From NCBI GenBank assembly GCA_022821275.1, contig JAJEDY010000002.1, positions 112,265-176,264 on the forward strand: 64,000 nt of DNA. The letters are read 5' to 3'. This document shows, piece by piece, positions 1-8,765 of the stretch. Origin of the DNA: Candidatus Latescibacterota bacterium. GTDB taxonomy: Bacteria; Latescibacterota; UBA2968. Numbering within the stretch: the first letter of the stretch is position 1; each line of letters starts with the position of its first letter. Below the pieces are notes generated by a model that was not told the DNA's origin, ran no database searches, and was given only the letters and a program-made list of their open reading frames with translations. A program made the translations under genes and the position numbers.

Positions 1-942
1 CCGACGATAATAGTCTCTAAAATCGCGTCGCAACAAAAAGGCAAAAATCGAATTTTCTATCTCATCAATTCGCCAATTATCTTGCGTATTTGTCAACCCA
101 TGTAGTTCAAAACCCAGCGCAACTATGTTGTCCTTTGACGCACCAGAAAAAGTAAAAAACTCTGCACCAGCCTGATAATCCCATCGATTACTCCCAAATC
201 CATACCCCACTTCGCCATAGTGCGCCACGCCGCGCGAGGCGCGGTATTTCAATGGCAATCGCCAGCCAACAAAAACGCCATCCACTCGATTGTAACGCAC
301 CAAAAAATCTTCGTGATCAACGCGCCAAATATTCGAAAATGGCGCAATACGCGCCTTCCATGACCACAGACGGTGGTGTACGTTAGAGACAGACGGTTTA
401 TATCCGGGCAATAAACGAGCAACGCGATCAAAAGCCTCCACCTCTAATTCTCGACCAACAGTTCCCATTTTATCAACCTGAACAACGCCTACCACATTGA
501 CCAGCGTTAAAGTGCCAGCCTTGCGATCATGGACCATTGCAAACAGACCAACAGTATCATCTGCTTCCTTCTGCAAATACACCGACACGCGCTCGCGTTT
601 TTTCCGTGATTGAACGGTTATCTCCCAACCCGTCGCATCTAAATATCGCGCAATTTTGTCCATACGCATTTCAATCTCATCAACCGCCAGAACATATACG
701 CGCACCAGCTCCAGATCTGATAAGACTTCACCAATTTTTTCATTTTTACTCCTGACCCTTTCAGCGACCTGCTTCAACATCAATTGGCCAATAGACACAT
801 CCACATTGACATCTTTGGGCTCAAACACATCCAGCACCTCAACCTCCACATAACCCAAATGACCGGTAATACCTTCTTGTGCATTCGCGGATTCAAAAAT
901 GAAAAAACAAATGACAATCGCGTACAAAATCATCCGGCACAT
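1..942 (-). CDS. DUF4252-like secreted protein with barrel-like C-terminal half (3' end outside window)
   Basis: Open reading frame of 314 codons without a stop that runs off the left edge, so automated ORF callers requiring a stop miss it. It begins MCRMILYAIVICFFIFESANA, an evident signal peptide. Residues ~25-180 resemble DUF4252-type proteins (LVRVYVLAVDE, AMVHDRKAGTLTLVNVVGVV). The later part (LVRYNRVDGVFVGWRLPLKY, then alternating beta-strand-like segments) resembles DUF5686-like outer-membrane barrels. It starts 12 bp after the caspase-like gene and is probably the last gene of the ECF sigma operon. Function unknown; an envelope location is inferred from the signal peptide and beta pattern. 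Family labels come from recalled motifs. Confidence 0.7.
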   Translation of the reverse strand, partial: MCRMILYAIVICFFIFESANAQEGITGHLGYVEVEVLDVFEPKDVNVDVSIGQLMLKQVAERVRSKNEKIGEVLSDLELVRVYVLAVDEIEMRMDKIARYLDATGWEITVQSRKKRERVSVYLQKEADDTVGLFAMVHDRKAGTLTLVNVVGVVQVDKMGTVGRELEVEAFDRVARLLPGYKPSVSNVHHRLWSWKARIAPFSNIWRVDHEDFLVRYNRVDGVFVGWRLPLKYRASRGVAHYGEVGYGFGSNRWDYQAGAEFFTFSGASKDNIVALGFELHGLTNTQDNWRIDEIENSIFAFLLRRDFRDYYRR

Positions 943-954
943 ATTCCCCTCCAA

Positions 955-2535
955 TCAGAATAACAACAAACCCAACCCCACGCTGTACTCCATTCCACTA
1001 TAATTCGTTTGCCCATTCACCGGCACAGCAAAAGGCTCGACAAACCGATTATAGCCTATACGTCCACCCAGAACAAAAGACTTCAAAAACGGCACATCCA
1101 GCCCACCGCCCCAATACAATCCATTCACCTCATCGACATTCACATCCAATACTTTACCCGTGTACCGACCAACACCTCCTTCGGCATAAGGGCGCAAAGG
1201 GGAACGCCACATATTCAAAGGCATATAAATACGCAGGCTGACCAGTTCCGATGACACGCCCGTTTTGGTATCGTCGGTCAAGTCGGCAAACGAAAATCCC
1301 GAACGAGAATAATTGATCGAAACATGTTCTGTGGGCCAGAATCCAAAAATCCAGGCTTTGCTATCATCTCCCAGTTGCCAGACACCCCTGCTGCGTTCAA
1401 GACGCCATCTGCCGGATAGCCTGTGTGGATAGCGATGTCGGACAGATTTCCCAGTTGCTGGCTTCCTCAACGCAGGTCCTCGGCTCGTGGTTTTTTCGCG
1501 CACTTGAGAGCGAAAATGCCGATTCTCAAGCAAAAACCGCTCACCCTTTTTCAATGCGATCTTTGAATGCAACAATTGCGTCCGCTGTTCAAAATGAATG
1601 TCATAAACCTCGGGTTCTAATCCCAACTCGAGCGTTTGCCCGGCGGTCTTATCCAGCTCTGCCACCAGTTGCTCCTGTGAATTGCGCACAAAAAATCGGC
1701 CATTCAACTCATCTGATAGAATCAAACTCGCCGATGTCTCTCGCACATCCGTCATCACAACATCGCCCGTACCCGTCATTTTAATATCATAAGCCGGATG
1801 CTGTGCCCCTCCCTGTGTTTTCTCCGTTCGCTTCAATGTATTGCGAAATGCAAACGCATACGCTTCGCTGAGTGTCACCTTGCCATCCCCAGTCACATCT
1901 GCTGCACCCCGTAAGCCCGACACCAGATAATGCGTGAAAAACGATCCGCGAATGCGATCCGATTCTTGTGCCGCCTCATTTTCTGAACTCGAAGTCAAAA
2001 ACGCATACCCCCGCATATCCGACGACGTATCGACCATAAAGGCTTTTTGCCTTTGCCCCCCTTTCAGGCGCGTAATAGCGCCCGAAGCACACGCATCGAG
2101 CACAGTAATATGCACATCCGCCTGAATGCGATTCATTGCATCGCGCAAAGCGCGATAGGTCAACCGATCTTCTCCCAATAGCAACCCATTTTCATCGGCG
2201 TGTCCCGAATAATACAGGACAACTTCGATGCGACTCGACGATTGGGATGCTTTTACAACCCGGGTTTGCAAATCCATCAAAACCCGTTTAAAATTTTCCA
2301 AACTCGGCTCGGACAACAAAAATTGATCCTCCGATTCAACCCCACCCATCATCTCTAAAACGCGAGCAAAATGCCTTGCATCCGATACGGCATAACGCAA
2401 AGGTATGCGTTTCTCCCCACCAAAATTTGCGCCAGCCGCCAGCACAAAACGCCGCACAACTTGCGTTGCCTCAATTCCCTGAGCACATAACAGCAGACCG
2501 ATCCCCAACAACATTATCCATTGACGCAACATCAC
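955..2535 (-). CDS. Secreted caspase-fold (C14) peptidase with C-terminal barrel-like domain
   Basis: 526 residues. A signal peptide (residues 1-23) is followed by a caspase-like p20 domain with catalytic His112 in YYSGHADENG and Cys149 in LDACASGA, the His/Cys dyad of family C14. After it come a segment with an EF-hand-like loop (DVTGDGKVTLSEAY), a PEGA-like beta segment (~270-345) and a beta-rich C-terminus (~400-526, ending in GLGLLLF) that looks like a small outer-membrane barrel. The start codon overlaps the stop of the anti-sigma-like gene (ATGA). The context suggests a protease under control of the ECF factor, acting in the periplasm or at the outer membrane. The substrate is not apparent. 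Confidence 0.85.
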   Translation of the reverse strand: MMLRQWIMLLGIGLLLCAQGIEATQVVRRFVLAAGANFGGEKRIPLRYAVSDARHFARVLEMMGGVESEDQFLLSEPSLENFKRVLMDLQTRVVKASQSSSRIEVVLYYSGHADENGLLLGEDRLTYRALRDAMNRIQADVHITVLDACASGAITRLKGGQRQKAFMVDTSSDMRGYAFLTSSSENEAAQESDRIRGSFFTHYLVSGLRGAADVTGDGKVTLSEAYAFAFRNTLKRTEKTQGGAQHPAYDIKMTGTGDVVMTDVRETSASLILSDELNGRFFVRNSQEQLVAELDKTAGQTLELGLEPEVYDIHFEQRTQLLHSKIALKKGERFLLENRHFRSQVREKTTSRGPALRKPATGKSVRHRYPHRLSGRWRLERSRGVWQLGDDSKAWIFGFWPTEHVSINYSRSGFSFADLTDDTKTGVSSELVSLRIYMPLNMWRSPLRPYAEGGVGRYTGKVLDVNVDEVNGLYWGGGLDVPFLKSFVLGGRIGYNRFVEPFAVPVNGQTNYSGMEYSVGLGLLLF

Positions 2536-3296
2536 TCGACTCCTTTATAAAGCGTAATGGCAAATTGCTCAAACCCTCTTCCCACTTGCAATGAATCGGG
2601 ACCGCCCTTTGCCGCTTGTGCCACATCGCGCACGTCAAAAGACGTATCTGCTGTCAAAAAATAAAACCGTTCCCACTTTGGGGCATCATCCAGTTCGTAA
2701 GAATAATCCAGCGGCACGGGATCGCCCTGCATCAAGCGCACGGATCTCGTTCCCGAAGCGGGCAAATGCCGCGTCACAGTACCGCGTCCATCCACAGACA
2801 CAATCGTCCCGAAAGGCTTGCCAGCCGCGCGATAAAAAATCTGAATCAAATCGCCAGCATAAGCCACACTGCTATCCGCCAATTGTTCAACCTCAGACGC
2901 CCTTTTTCGATACAACAACAAATCCGGCTTTACGCCTTTTAACCGAATGCCATCCATACCTCTCCGATCCCAGGTCGGTGGCACCTCAGGCCCCGGCAAA
3001 TAGATCGAAAAAACAACGGCGAGCAACACCACCGCGGCCAATGCCAAACGCGGACCGAACCGCGATATACTCGGCACCCTTCGCCTCTCCAATCGGCGCG
3101 CAATCTGCCGCGCCACCCAATCAGCCGAATAAGACCCGTAAATTTCTCGATCTGACCCCTCCAACGCCTCCAGGCGCGCGCTCAAATCCGGATCCTCATC
3201 CAGCGCCCTTTGAATAGCTCTCATTTCTTCTTCCGGCAGTTCTTCCAGCCGGAAACGCTCCAGTTTCCAATCGGAAAAATCGCGTTGTCCAGTCAT
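2532..3296 (-). CDS. Membrane anti-sigma-like protein with DUF4384-like C-terminus
   Basis: 254 residues. An N-terminal cytoplasmic region (1-80) is rich in charged helices (LPEEEMRAIQRALDEDPDLS) and resembles the short anti-sigma leaders of ECF partners, without a clear zinc-finger HxxxCxxC. One transmembrane helix lies at about 83-101. The outer part (~115-254) carries LLLYRKR, AGDLIQIFYRAAGKPFG and IVSVDGRG, as in DUF4384 domains, which commonly accompany caspase-like proteins. The 4-nt ATGA overlaps at both ends show translational coupling to the sigma factor and the peptidase. Likely role: sequester the ECF factor and release it on an envelope signal (inference). Confidence 0.7.
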   Translation of the reverse strand: MTGQRDFSDWKLERFRLEELPEEEMRAIQRALDEDPDLSARLEALEGSDREIYGSYSADWVARQIARRLERRRVPSISRFGPRLALAAVVLLAVVFSIYLPGPEVPPTWDRRGMDGIRLKGVKPDLLLYRKRASEVEQLADSSVAYAGDLIQIFYRAAGKPFGTIVSVDGRGTVTRHLPASGTRSVRLMQGDPVPLDYSYELDDAPKWERFYFLTADTSFDVRDVAQAAKGGPDSLQVGRGFEQFAITLYKGVE

Positions 3297-3766
3297 AATT
3301 CCTCCAACTTCTCCAGCGATTCTCGCAACCCCCGCAACCGTTTTCGCACCCCAGAAACCGACATCCCAACCTCCCGAGCGACTTCCGCCAATGTGAAACC
3401 ATCCACAAAATGCAAAACCGCAATTGTTCGCGTCGAATCTCTGTGCCGGGCAAAAAGCCGGTCGAGCATCGCCCGAGCATCCAACCGCGATTCCAGATCT
3501 TCAATCCCAGCAATACGTATCAACACCTCATCGCCCGGCAGATCGAGTCTCTGATCGCGAATGCGATTCAAACACACATTGGTCGCAATGCGATACAGCA
3601 AACTCGACGGATAGGTCGCTTTCAGATGATCCCGGCGTTGCAATACCCGCACGAAAACATCTTGCATGGCATCCAGGGCGCGATCTTCATCTCGCAATAA
3701 CCGCCGACAGCGCCGCAACACCATGGGACCGTATTTTCGATATAAAAATTCGACATTCATAAACAA
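3293..3766 (-). CDS. ECF-family RNA polymerase sigma factor
   Basis: 157 residues. Region 2 is visible as DEDRALDAMQDVFVRVLQRRD followed by SSLLYRIATNVCLNRIRDQR. Region 4 is the helix-turn-helix FTLAEVAREVGMSVSGVRKRLRGLRESL. The length is typical for a minimal ECF sigma factor. It is the first gene of a four-gene unit in which each start overlaps or nearly touches the previous stop, so it most likely controls the anti-sigma-like, caspase-like and DUF4252-like genes behind it. No convincing ECF -35/-10 pair could be assigned in the 190 bp upstream. Confidence 0.9.
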   Translation of the reverse strand: MFMNVEFLYRKYGPMVLRRCRRLLRDEDRALDAMQDVFVRVLQRRDHLKATYPSSLLYRIATNVCLNRIRDQRLDLPGDEVLIRIAGIEDLESRLDARAMLDRLFARHRDSTRTIAVLHFVDGFTLAEVAREVGMSVSGVRKRLRGLRESLEKLEEL

Positions 3767-3958
3767 CCCATCGCTTTATTTTTTAACACATCACACAGAT
3801 CAAAATGTTACTTTTTTTTCGCAAACACAAGATCGGGATGAATTCAAACGCCCGCCTGAGGAGGAAAATTTGGTTGCTTATTTTCTATATCCTTTATAGA
3901 TTATTTGTTCTGTCTAACAATCCCCGTCCATTAAAAACGATTTCACAGGTCATAAACT

Positions 3959-5236
3959 ATGAGTACCCCCAACACAACACCCGAAACCACTGGCGACACA
4001 CCATCTCAAGCCCCTTCAGACGACGCGCCCACTGTCGAAGAACTCGACAAAAAATACGCTGAAGACACACCTGATACCGAATTTGCCACATTGCTCGAAG
4101 AAAGCGACAAGCAGAATTATCGCGAGGTCTCTACTGGCGATAAAGTCACTGGAACCATCCGCGAAATTGGTGACTCCGCAGCATTTATCGACTTTGGCGG
4201 GCGCAGTGAAGCATCGATAGACATCCAGGATCTACGCGACGAATCGGGCGAATTGAAATACGAAACTGGCGATACCATCGAAGCCTTTGTCGCCAGCACC
4301 GATGGCGAAATACGCCTGGCATTTTCGCTGCGCGTTTCCAGCCGTCAACTCCTGCGTCAAGCACATCAAAACGACATGCCCATCGCCGGCAAAGTCACCG
4401 GCTTCAATACCGGCGGCCTCGTGGTAAATATCGGCGGTCTTCGCGCATTTTGTCCCATGTCGCAAATCGACACGGGATATTGCGACGACCCGGCCTCGTA
4501 CGCGGGCCAGACCCACAACTTCAAAATTGTTGAACTGCGGGGACGCAACAACGTCGTCGTTTCACGCCGCGCTTATCTGGAAGAAGAAAATCGCAAAAAA
4601 GCCGACGAGGTACGCCAAAAACTCTCAGAAGGCGAAGAAAGAACGGGAACCATTACACGCATAGAACGCTTCGGCTCTTTTGTTGATCTCGGAGGCGTTG
4701 AAGGCCTGGTACACGTCTCGGAAATCAGCCACACCCGCGTAGAAGACCCACGCAGTGTCCTGAAAAAAGGCGAAGAAGTGCGCGTCAAAATAATCGGCCT
4801 CAAGAATCTGGGGAAAAGAAATGAGCGCATATCGCTCTCCATCAAAGCACTGGAAAAAGATCCCTGGGATACGGCAGCAGAACAATACCATTCGGGCAAC
4901 ATCATCACCGGCAAAATCGTTTCAATCCAAAATTTCGGTGCCTTTGTCGAAATTGAACCCGGTATTGAGGGGCTGATCCACATCTCGCAGTTCGTTTCGG
5001 GAAAACGCATCTCAAACCCCAGCGAAGTCGTTTCAGTCGGTCAAGAAGTCAAAGCCCTGATCCGCGAAATCGATTCGGGTAAAAGGCGCATTTCACTCTC
5101 AATGCGCGCCGTTGAAGAACAAGATAGGCAAACGGCTGAAATTGAGGACATGGCCGCATTTAAGTCCAAACAAACGCAAGAGTCTCAAAGCGACAATGCC
5201 ATGGCCGACGCCCTTCGCCGTGCAGGACTGGCCTGA
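3959..5236 (+). CDS. rpsA: 30S ribosomal protein S1 (four S1 domains)
   Basis: 425 residues with four S1 OB-fold repeats at about 58-125, 140-206, 226-296 and 312-382. The last two have the canonical GxVxxIxxFGxFVxL...GLVHVS/GLIHIS pattern (ERFGSFVDLGGVEGLVHVSE; IQNFGAFVEIEPGIEGLIHI). The first 45 residues are acidic and low-complexity. It binds mRNA on the 30S subunit during initiation. Four domains instead of the six of E. coli S1 is common outside Proteobacteria. A strong intrinsic terminator follows directly, so it is probably monocistronic. Alternative: a general S1-domain RNA-binding protein. Confidence 0.88.
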   Translation: MSTPNTTPETTGDTPSQAPSDDAPTVEELDKKYAEDTPDTEFATLLEESDKQNYREVSTGDKVTGTIREIGDSAAFIDFGGRSEASIDIQDLRDESGELKYETGDTIEAFVASTDGEIRLAFSLRVSSRQLLRQAHQNDMPIAGKVTGFNTGGLVVNIGGLRAFCPMSQIDTGYCDDPASYAGQTHNFKIVELRGRNNVVVSRRAYLEEENRKKADEVRQKLSEGEERTGTITRIERFGSFVDLGGVEGLVHVSEISHTRVEDPRSVLKKGEEVRVKIIGLKNLGKRNERISLSIKALEKDPWDTAAEQYHSGNIITGKIVSIQNFGAFVEIEPGIEGLIHISQFVSGKRISNPSEVVSVGQEVKALIREIDSGKRRISLSMRAVEEQDRQTAEIEDMAAFKSKQTQESQSDNAMADALRRAGLA

Positions 5237-5252
5237 GAGGTCATTAAAATTT

Positions 5253-5317
5253 AGCGGTCAGTTTTGCGCCATCACGTCTCATGGGGTGATCGTTAAAAAC
5301 TGACCGCTTATTTTTTT
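5253..5317 (+). terminator. Intrinsic terminator of the S1 gene
   Basis: A 13-bp perfect stem (AGCGGTCAGTTTT at 5253-5265 pairing with AAAACTGACCGCT at 5296-5308) is followed by an eight-base T-rich run. The 30-nt loop holds a nested ATCAC/GTGAT helix. It lies 16 bp after the rpsA stop. Confidence 0.9.
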
Positions 5318-5327
5318 ATAATCCAAA

Positions 5328-5669
5328 ATGCCTAAAAACACCGACAAAAACGCGCTCTTGAAGGATGTCCAATTTCAAACCATGCGCGGGTCTGGCCCCG
5401 GCGGTCAACATCGCAACAAAGTTGAAACCGCCGTACGCGCGACCCACATACCCACGGGTATTACAGCCATCGCCACAGAACACCGCTCGCAGCACCGCAA
5501 CAAACAACTCGCCCTCGAGCGCTTGCAAAACCGCTTGAGCGAACGCAACAAAAAGCGCAAACCGCGCATCAAAACCCGCCCCAACCGATCTTCAATTGAA
5601 AAACGTCTCGAAAAAAAACGCCAGCGTTCAGAAAAAAAACGCCAGCGACAACGCGTGGTCAACAGTTAG
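5328..5669 (+). CDS. Short GGQ release-factor-like protein (ribosome rescue type)
   Basis: 113 residues. The catalytic RF-1 domain loop GSGPGGQHRNKVETAV has GGQ at 25-27, the motif that triggers peptidyl-tRNA hydrolysis in the ribosomal A site. No codon-recognition domain is present. The tail from ~70 is very rich in Lys/Arg (KKRQRSEKKRQRQR), as in ArfB/YaeJ-type factors whose basic tail enters the empty mRNA channel. Role: release of peptides from stalled ribosomes (family knowledge). The start is close behind the S1 terminator with no obvious Shine-Dalgarno sequence. Confidence 0.85.
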   Translation: MPKNTDKNALLKDVQFQTMRGSGPGGQHRNKVETAVRATHIPTGITAIATEHRSQHRNKQLALERLQNRLSERNKKRKPRIKTRPNRSSIEKRLEKKRQRSEKKRQRQRVVNS

Positions 5670-5753
5670 CTCGCCCAGTTCCAATCCTTAATTCTCAATT
5701 CATCAGTTCTTAGTCCTCTCCTCTCACATCCCCATCTCTGTGTTCATCCGTGT

Positions 5754-6767
5754 TCATCTGTGGTTGCTTTTGCCTTTCCCAAAATGATCATATCCCAACT
5801 CCTCCAATAGCGCGCGCTTTCCATCCCCATCTTCTATCATCACACGGCCATCGCCTGCCACAATCTCGCCAATGCGACAAATAGAATACTGCTCTGCCAA
5901 TGCTTCAACCTTATCGATCTGTGTATGAGACACAGAAAACAGCAACTCAAAATCTTCTCCTCCAGTAAGTGCCAGATCTAATTTTTTTTCACCACTCACC
6001 TCGCAAAATTTCTCAAACGCCCGCGACATGGGAATCGCCGCTGCTCGAATCACAGCCGACACACCACTTTGCCGGCAAATATGACTCAAATCCGAAGCCA
6101 CCCCATCCGACACATCAATCATCGCCGTCACCGCACGGGTCTCCGCCAACGCCTGTCCCAAATCCAACCGAGGCTCGGGCTGATAATGACTTTGTAACAA
6201 CGCGGTTCGCACCTTGCCCGGCAGATCGACATCACCCACCACCACCCCCAACCCCCCCGCAGCATCGCCCAACGTACCCGATACATAAACCGCATCACCC
6301 TCTCGTGCGCCAGACCGATAACACACCTGATCTCGCGCCATCTCACCCGTAAGCGTCAAACTCAAAACCAGCGCACCAGATGTGCGCGTTGTATCACCAC
6401 CGACAACAGCCACACCAAACCGATCTGCACAGGCAAAAAGCCCGTTATAAATCCGCTCCACATAACCCGCATCACAATCACCCGACGCGCTGACCGCCAC
6501 AACCGCATCCGTCGGTTTCCCACCCATAGCAGCCACATCGGACAAACTCGCAGCCAGTAATTTGTACCCCACACCTTCTGGCGGTGCTTGCGGCACAAAG
6601 TGTACGCCCTCAACCATTGCATCAACAGTCACCAGTCGCACGCACCCCTGCCCAGCAGCCATAACCGCGCAATCATCCCCAATCCCACACAGAACCCGAT
6701 TGCGCTGTGCGTGCTCAGCAATGCGGTCAATAAAACCGAACTCACCTATGTCCGAAAAACGATCCAT
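5754..6767 (-). CDS. thiL: Thiamine-monophosphate kinase
   Basis: 337 residues from the ATG at 6767, chosen because a GGAAG Shine-Dalgarno lies just upstream and the previous gene stops 1 bp before it; the longer frame would extend into that gene. ATP-dependent phosphorylation of thiamine monophosphate to the diphosphate. Visible family motifs: GIGDDCAVM near the N-terminus, TVDAMVEGVHF, GGDTTRT, MIDVSDGVASDL and LTGGEDFELLFS. Length matches ThiL (~320-350). Coupled to the HisA-like gene upstream although the pathways differ. Confidence 0.93.
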   Translation of the reverse strand: MDRFSDIGEFGFIDRIAEHAQRNRVLCGIGDDCAVMAAGQGCVRLVTVDAMVEGVHFVPQAPPEGVGYKLLAASLSDVAAMGGKPTDAVVAVSASGDCDAGYVERIYNGLFACADRFGVAVVGGDTTRTSGALVLSLTLTGEMARDQVCYRSGAREGDAVYVSGTLGDAAGGLGVVVGDVDLPGKVRTALLQSHYQPEPRLDLGQALAETRAVTAMIDVSDGVASDLSHICRQSGVSAVIRAAAIPMSRAFEKFCEVSGEKKLDLALTGGEDFELLFSVSHTQIDKVEALAEQYSICRIGEIVAGDGRVMIEDGDGKRALLEELGYDHFGKGKSNHR

Positions 6768-6768
6768 C

Positions 6769-7545
6769 TCACTTCTTCCTTCCCACTTCCCCTCTCGCCC
6801 ATGCCACAACATCGCGATACGCCACATCGCCCCCAAAAATATCCAGTGCACTGCCAATCGTCAGATCTACCCGGCCCTGGCCCAGCACATTGACGCGGTG
6901 CAAATCCGATAGCTCTCGCACCCCGCCTGCATAAGTTACCGGCACGGGTGACCATTTGCCCAATATTTCCACCAGAGGTTCTTCTACACCTGCTCGTTTG
7001 CCCTCAACATCAACCCCGTGTACCAAAAATTCAGCACAGTAACCGGCCAATGCGCTCAAAGTCTCCTCGCCGACAGTCACATCCGTAAATCTTTGCCAGC
7101 GATCCGTTACAACAACATAATCATCACCGCGCTTTCGACAACTCAAATCCAGAACCAAACGCTCTCTACCCACAGCCCGTATCATCTCATCCAACCGCCT
7201 CATATCAATTTGCCCATTGCGAAAAACATAAGACGTCACAATCACATGGCTCGCACCCGCGCGCAAAAATTTTTCCGCATTGCGCGGCGTGATACCCCCG
7301 CCCATGTGCAACCCCCCGGGAAATGCCTCCAGAGCCTCCAGTGCCGCCGCTTCATTGCCCGGGCCAAGCGCAATCACATGGCCACCCCAAAATCCGTCCT
7401 CGCAATACAGCCGTGCATAATCTGCAGGAGAGCGTTCGGTCTCAAAATTGGTCACCGTGTGCTGGGCATCCCCATCGCGCAACGTGCCCCCTACGATTTG
7501 TACAACCCGGCCATTTTTCAAATCAATACACGGTCTAAATCTCAT
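6769..7545 (-). CDS. hisA: Phosphoribosylformimino-AICAR ribotide isomerase, eukaryotic HIS6-type
   Basis: 258 residues. Isomerises ProFAR to PRFAR in histidine synthesis (TIM barrel). The pattern is that of the fungal/plant HIS6 type rather than ordinary bacterial HisA: FRPCIDLKNGRVVQIVGGTL, HVIALGPGN, LHMGGGITPRNA, HVIVTSYVFRNG, RLVLDLSCRKR, EFLVHGVDVEGKRAGVEE, VPVTYAGGV and VDLTIGSALDIFGG all have close counterparts in yeast HIS6. No other his genes adjoin it; thiL follows 1 bp later. The bacterial host is clear from the neighbours, so this is either a lineage-wide variant or an old transfer. Confidence 0.88.
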   Translation of the reverse strand: MRFRPCIDLKNGRVVQIVGGTLRDGDAQHTVTNFETERSPADYARLYCEDGFWGGHVIALGPGNEAAALEALEAFPGGLHMGGGITPRNAEKFLRAGASHVIVTSYVFRNGQIDMRRLDEMIRAVGRERLVLDLSCRKRGDDYVVVTDRWQRFTDVTVGEETLSALAGYCAEFLVHGVDVEGKRAGVEEPLVEILGKWSPVPVTYAGGVRELSDLHRVNVLGQGRVDLTIGSALDIFGGDVAYRDVVAWARGEVGRKK

Positions 7546-7580
7546 GTAATCTACCTGTTTTATTTTATTAATGGCTTACA

Positions 7581-7595
7581 AACACATCATGTGTT
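7581..7595. promoter_or_regulatory. Palindromic operator candidate between hisA and the aminopeptidase gene
   Basis: Perfect 15-bp inverted repeat AACACAT-C-ATGTGTT in the ~100-bp divergent intergenic region, followed by an AT-rich stretch. The symmetry and position fit a dimeric regulator site serving one or both genes. The regulator is unknown and a chance palindrome is possible. Confidence 0.35.
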
Positions 7596-7644
7596 ATTTT
7601 TCTCTCCATATCAACATCAACCGCAATCATCTCGAGGAGACCTC

Positions 7645-8763
7645 ATGCAAGATCCCCGTCTTGAAAAACTCGCCGACGTCTTAATTCGCCATTCCACAAA
7701 GTTACAAGCGGGCGAAACCGTCCTCATTCAGGGCTACGACATGCCCGAAGACATGATCATTGCACTCATTCGCAAAGTACGCGAAGTCGGCGGCACTCCC
7801 CTAATATCCATGAAAAACAACCGCATCCAACGCGAACTCATCCAGGCAGGCGATATCGCCACCATGCAACAAGCGGGCAATTATGAAGCCTTCCGAATGA
7901 AGCGCGTACAGGCCTATATCGGTCTGCGCGGCAGCCGCAACATCTCAGAATTATCAGATGTATCCAGCACCGCGATGAATATTTACGAAAAACACTGGCT
8001 CAAACCCGTGCATTTTGCCATCCGCGTGCCGCATACCAAATGGGTAGTCTTGCGATGGCCCACACCTTCTATGGCACAACAGGCGCAACAAAGTACCGAA
8101 GCTTTTGAAGATTTTTACTTTGACGTCTGCACGCTCGACTATGGCAAAATGGCCGAAGCGGTCGTCCCCCTCCAAAAACGCATGGAACAAACCGAGCGCG
8201 TGCGCATCACAGGCGTCGATACCGATCTATCCTTTAGCATCAAAAACATACCCGTCAGGCCCTGTACGGGACTTCGGAACATCCCCGACGGCGAGTGTTT
8301 CACCGCGCCAGTTAAACATTCCGTAAACGGTCACATACATTACAATGTCCCCACCATCTATCGCGGCACGACGTTTTCAGATATCAAACTGACCTTTCAA
8401 GCGGGTAAAATCATCGACGCGACCGCAAATGATACCGATAAACTCAACGATATTCTCGACACCGATGCAGGCGCGCGTTATATTGGGGAATTTGCCATCG
8501 CATTCAACCCCTATATCACATCGCCTATGCTCGATATTCTCTTCGATGAAAAAATATCGGGATCATTCCACTTTACACCCGGAAATGCCTATCCCGATGA
8601 TGCCGACAACGGCAACCGCTCTGCCATACACTGGGACATGGTCTTCATCCAAACCCCCGAATACGGCGGTGGAGAAATCTACTTCGACGACGAGTGCATT
8701 CGCAAAGATGGGCGTTTTATCGCAGAAGACCTCAAAGGGCTAAACCCCGAAAACCTCAAATAA
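7645..8763 (+). CDS. M29-family metallo-aminopeptidase
   Basis: 372 residues from the ATG at 7645, preceded by GAGGAGACC; the open frame upstream is the antisense of hisA. Start pattern [21 protein letters not shown] is typical of M29 enzymes (AmpS/PepS/AmpT), which remove N-terminal residues with a two-metal centre. Metal-ligand regions are present: [10 protein letters not shown] (Glu), [12 protein letters not shown] (His) and SAIHWDMVF (His and Asp). Length is at the lower end for the family. Cytoplasmic; probably peptide turnover. Confidence 0.88.
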   Translation: MQDPRLEKLADVLIRHSTKLQAGETVLIQGYDMPEDMIIALIRKVREVGGTPLISMKNNRIQRELIQAGDIATMQQAGNYEAFRMKRVQAYIGLRGSRNISELSDVSSTAMNIYEKHWLKPVHFAIRVPHTKWVVLRWPTPSMAQQAQQSTEAFEDFYFDVCTLDYGKMAEAVVPLQKRMEQTERVRITGVDTDLSFSIKNIPVRPCTGLRNIPDGECFTAPVKHSVNGHIHYNVPTIYRGTTFSDIKLTFQAGKIIDATANDTDKLNDILDTDAGARYIGEFAIAFNPYITSPMLDILFDEKISGSFHFTPGNAYPDDADNGNRSAIHWDMVFIQTPEYGGGEIYFDDECIRKDGRFIAEDLKGLNPENLK

Positions 8764-8765
8764 AC

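Noticed and set aside
3767..3958. ECF-type promoter GTAACA upstream of the sigma factor gene at 3766
   Set aside because: A plausible -35 can be drawn on the minus strand but no convincing -10 at the right spacing.
7018..7644. N-terminal extension of the aminopeptidase frame
   Set aside because: It is antisense to hisA, low in natural composition, and an ATG with a good Shine-Dalgarno lies at 7645.
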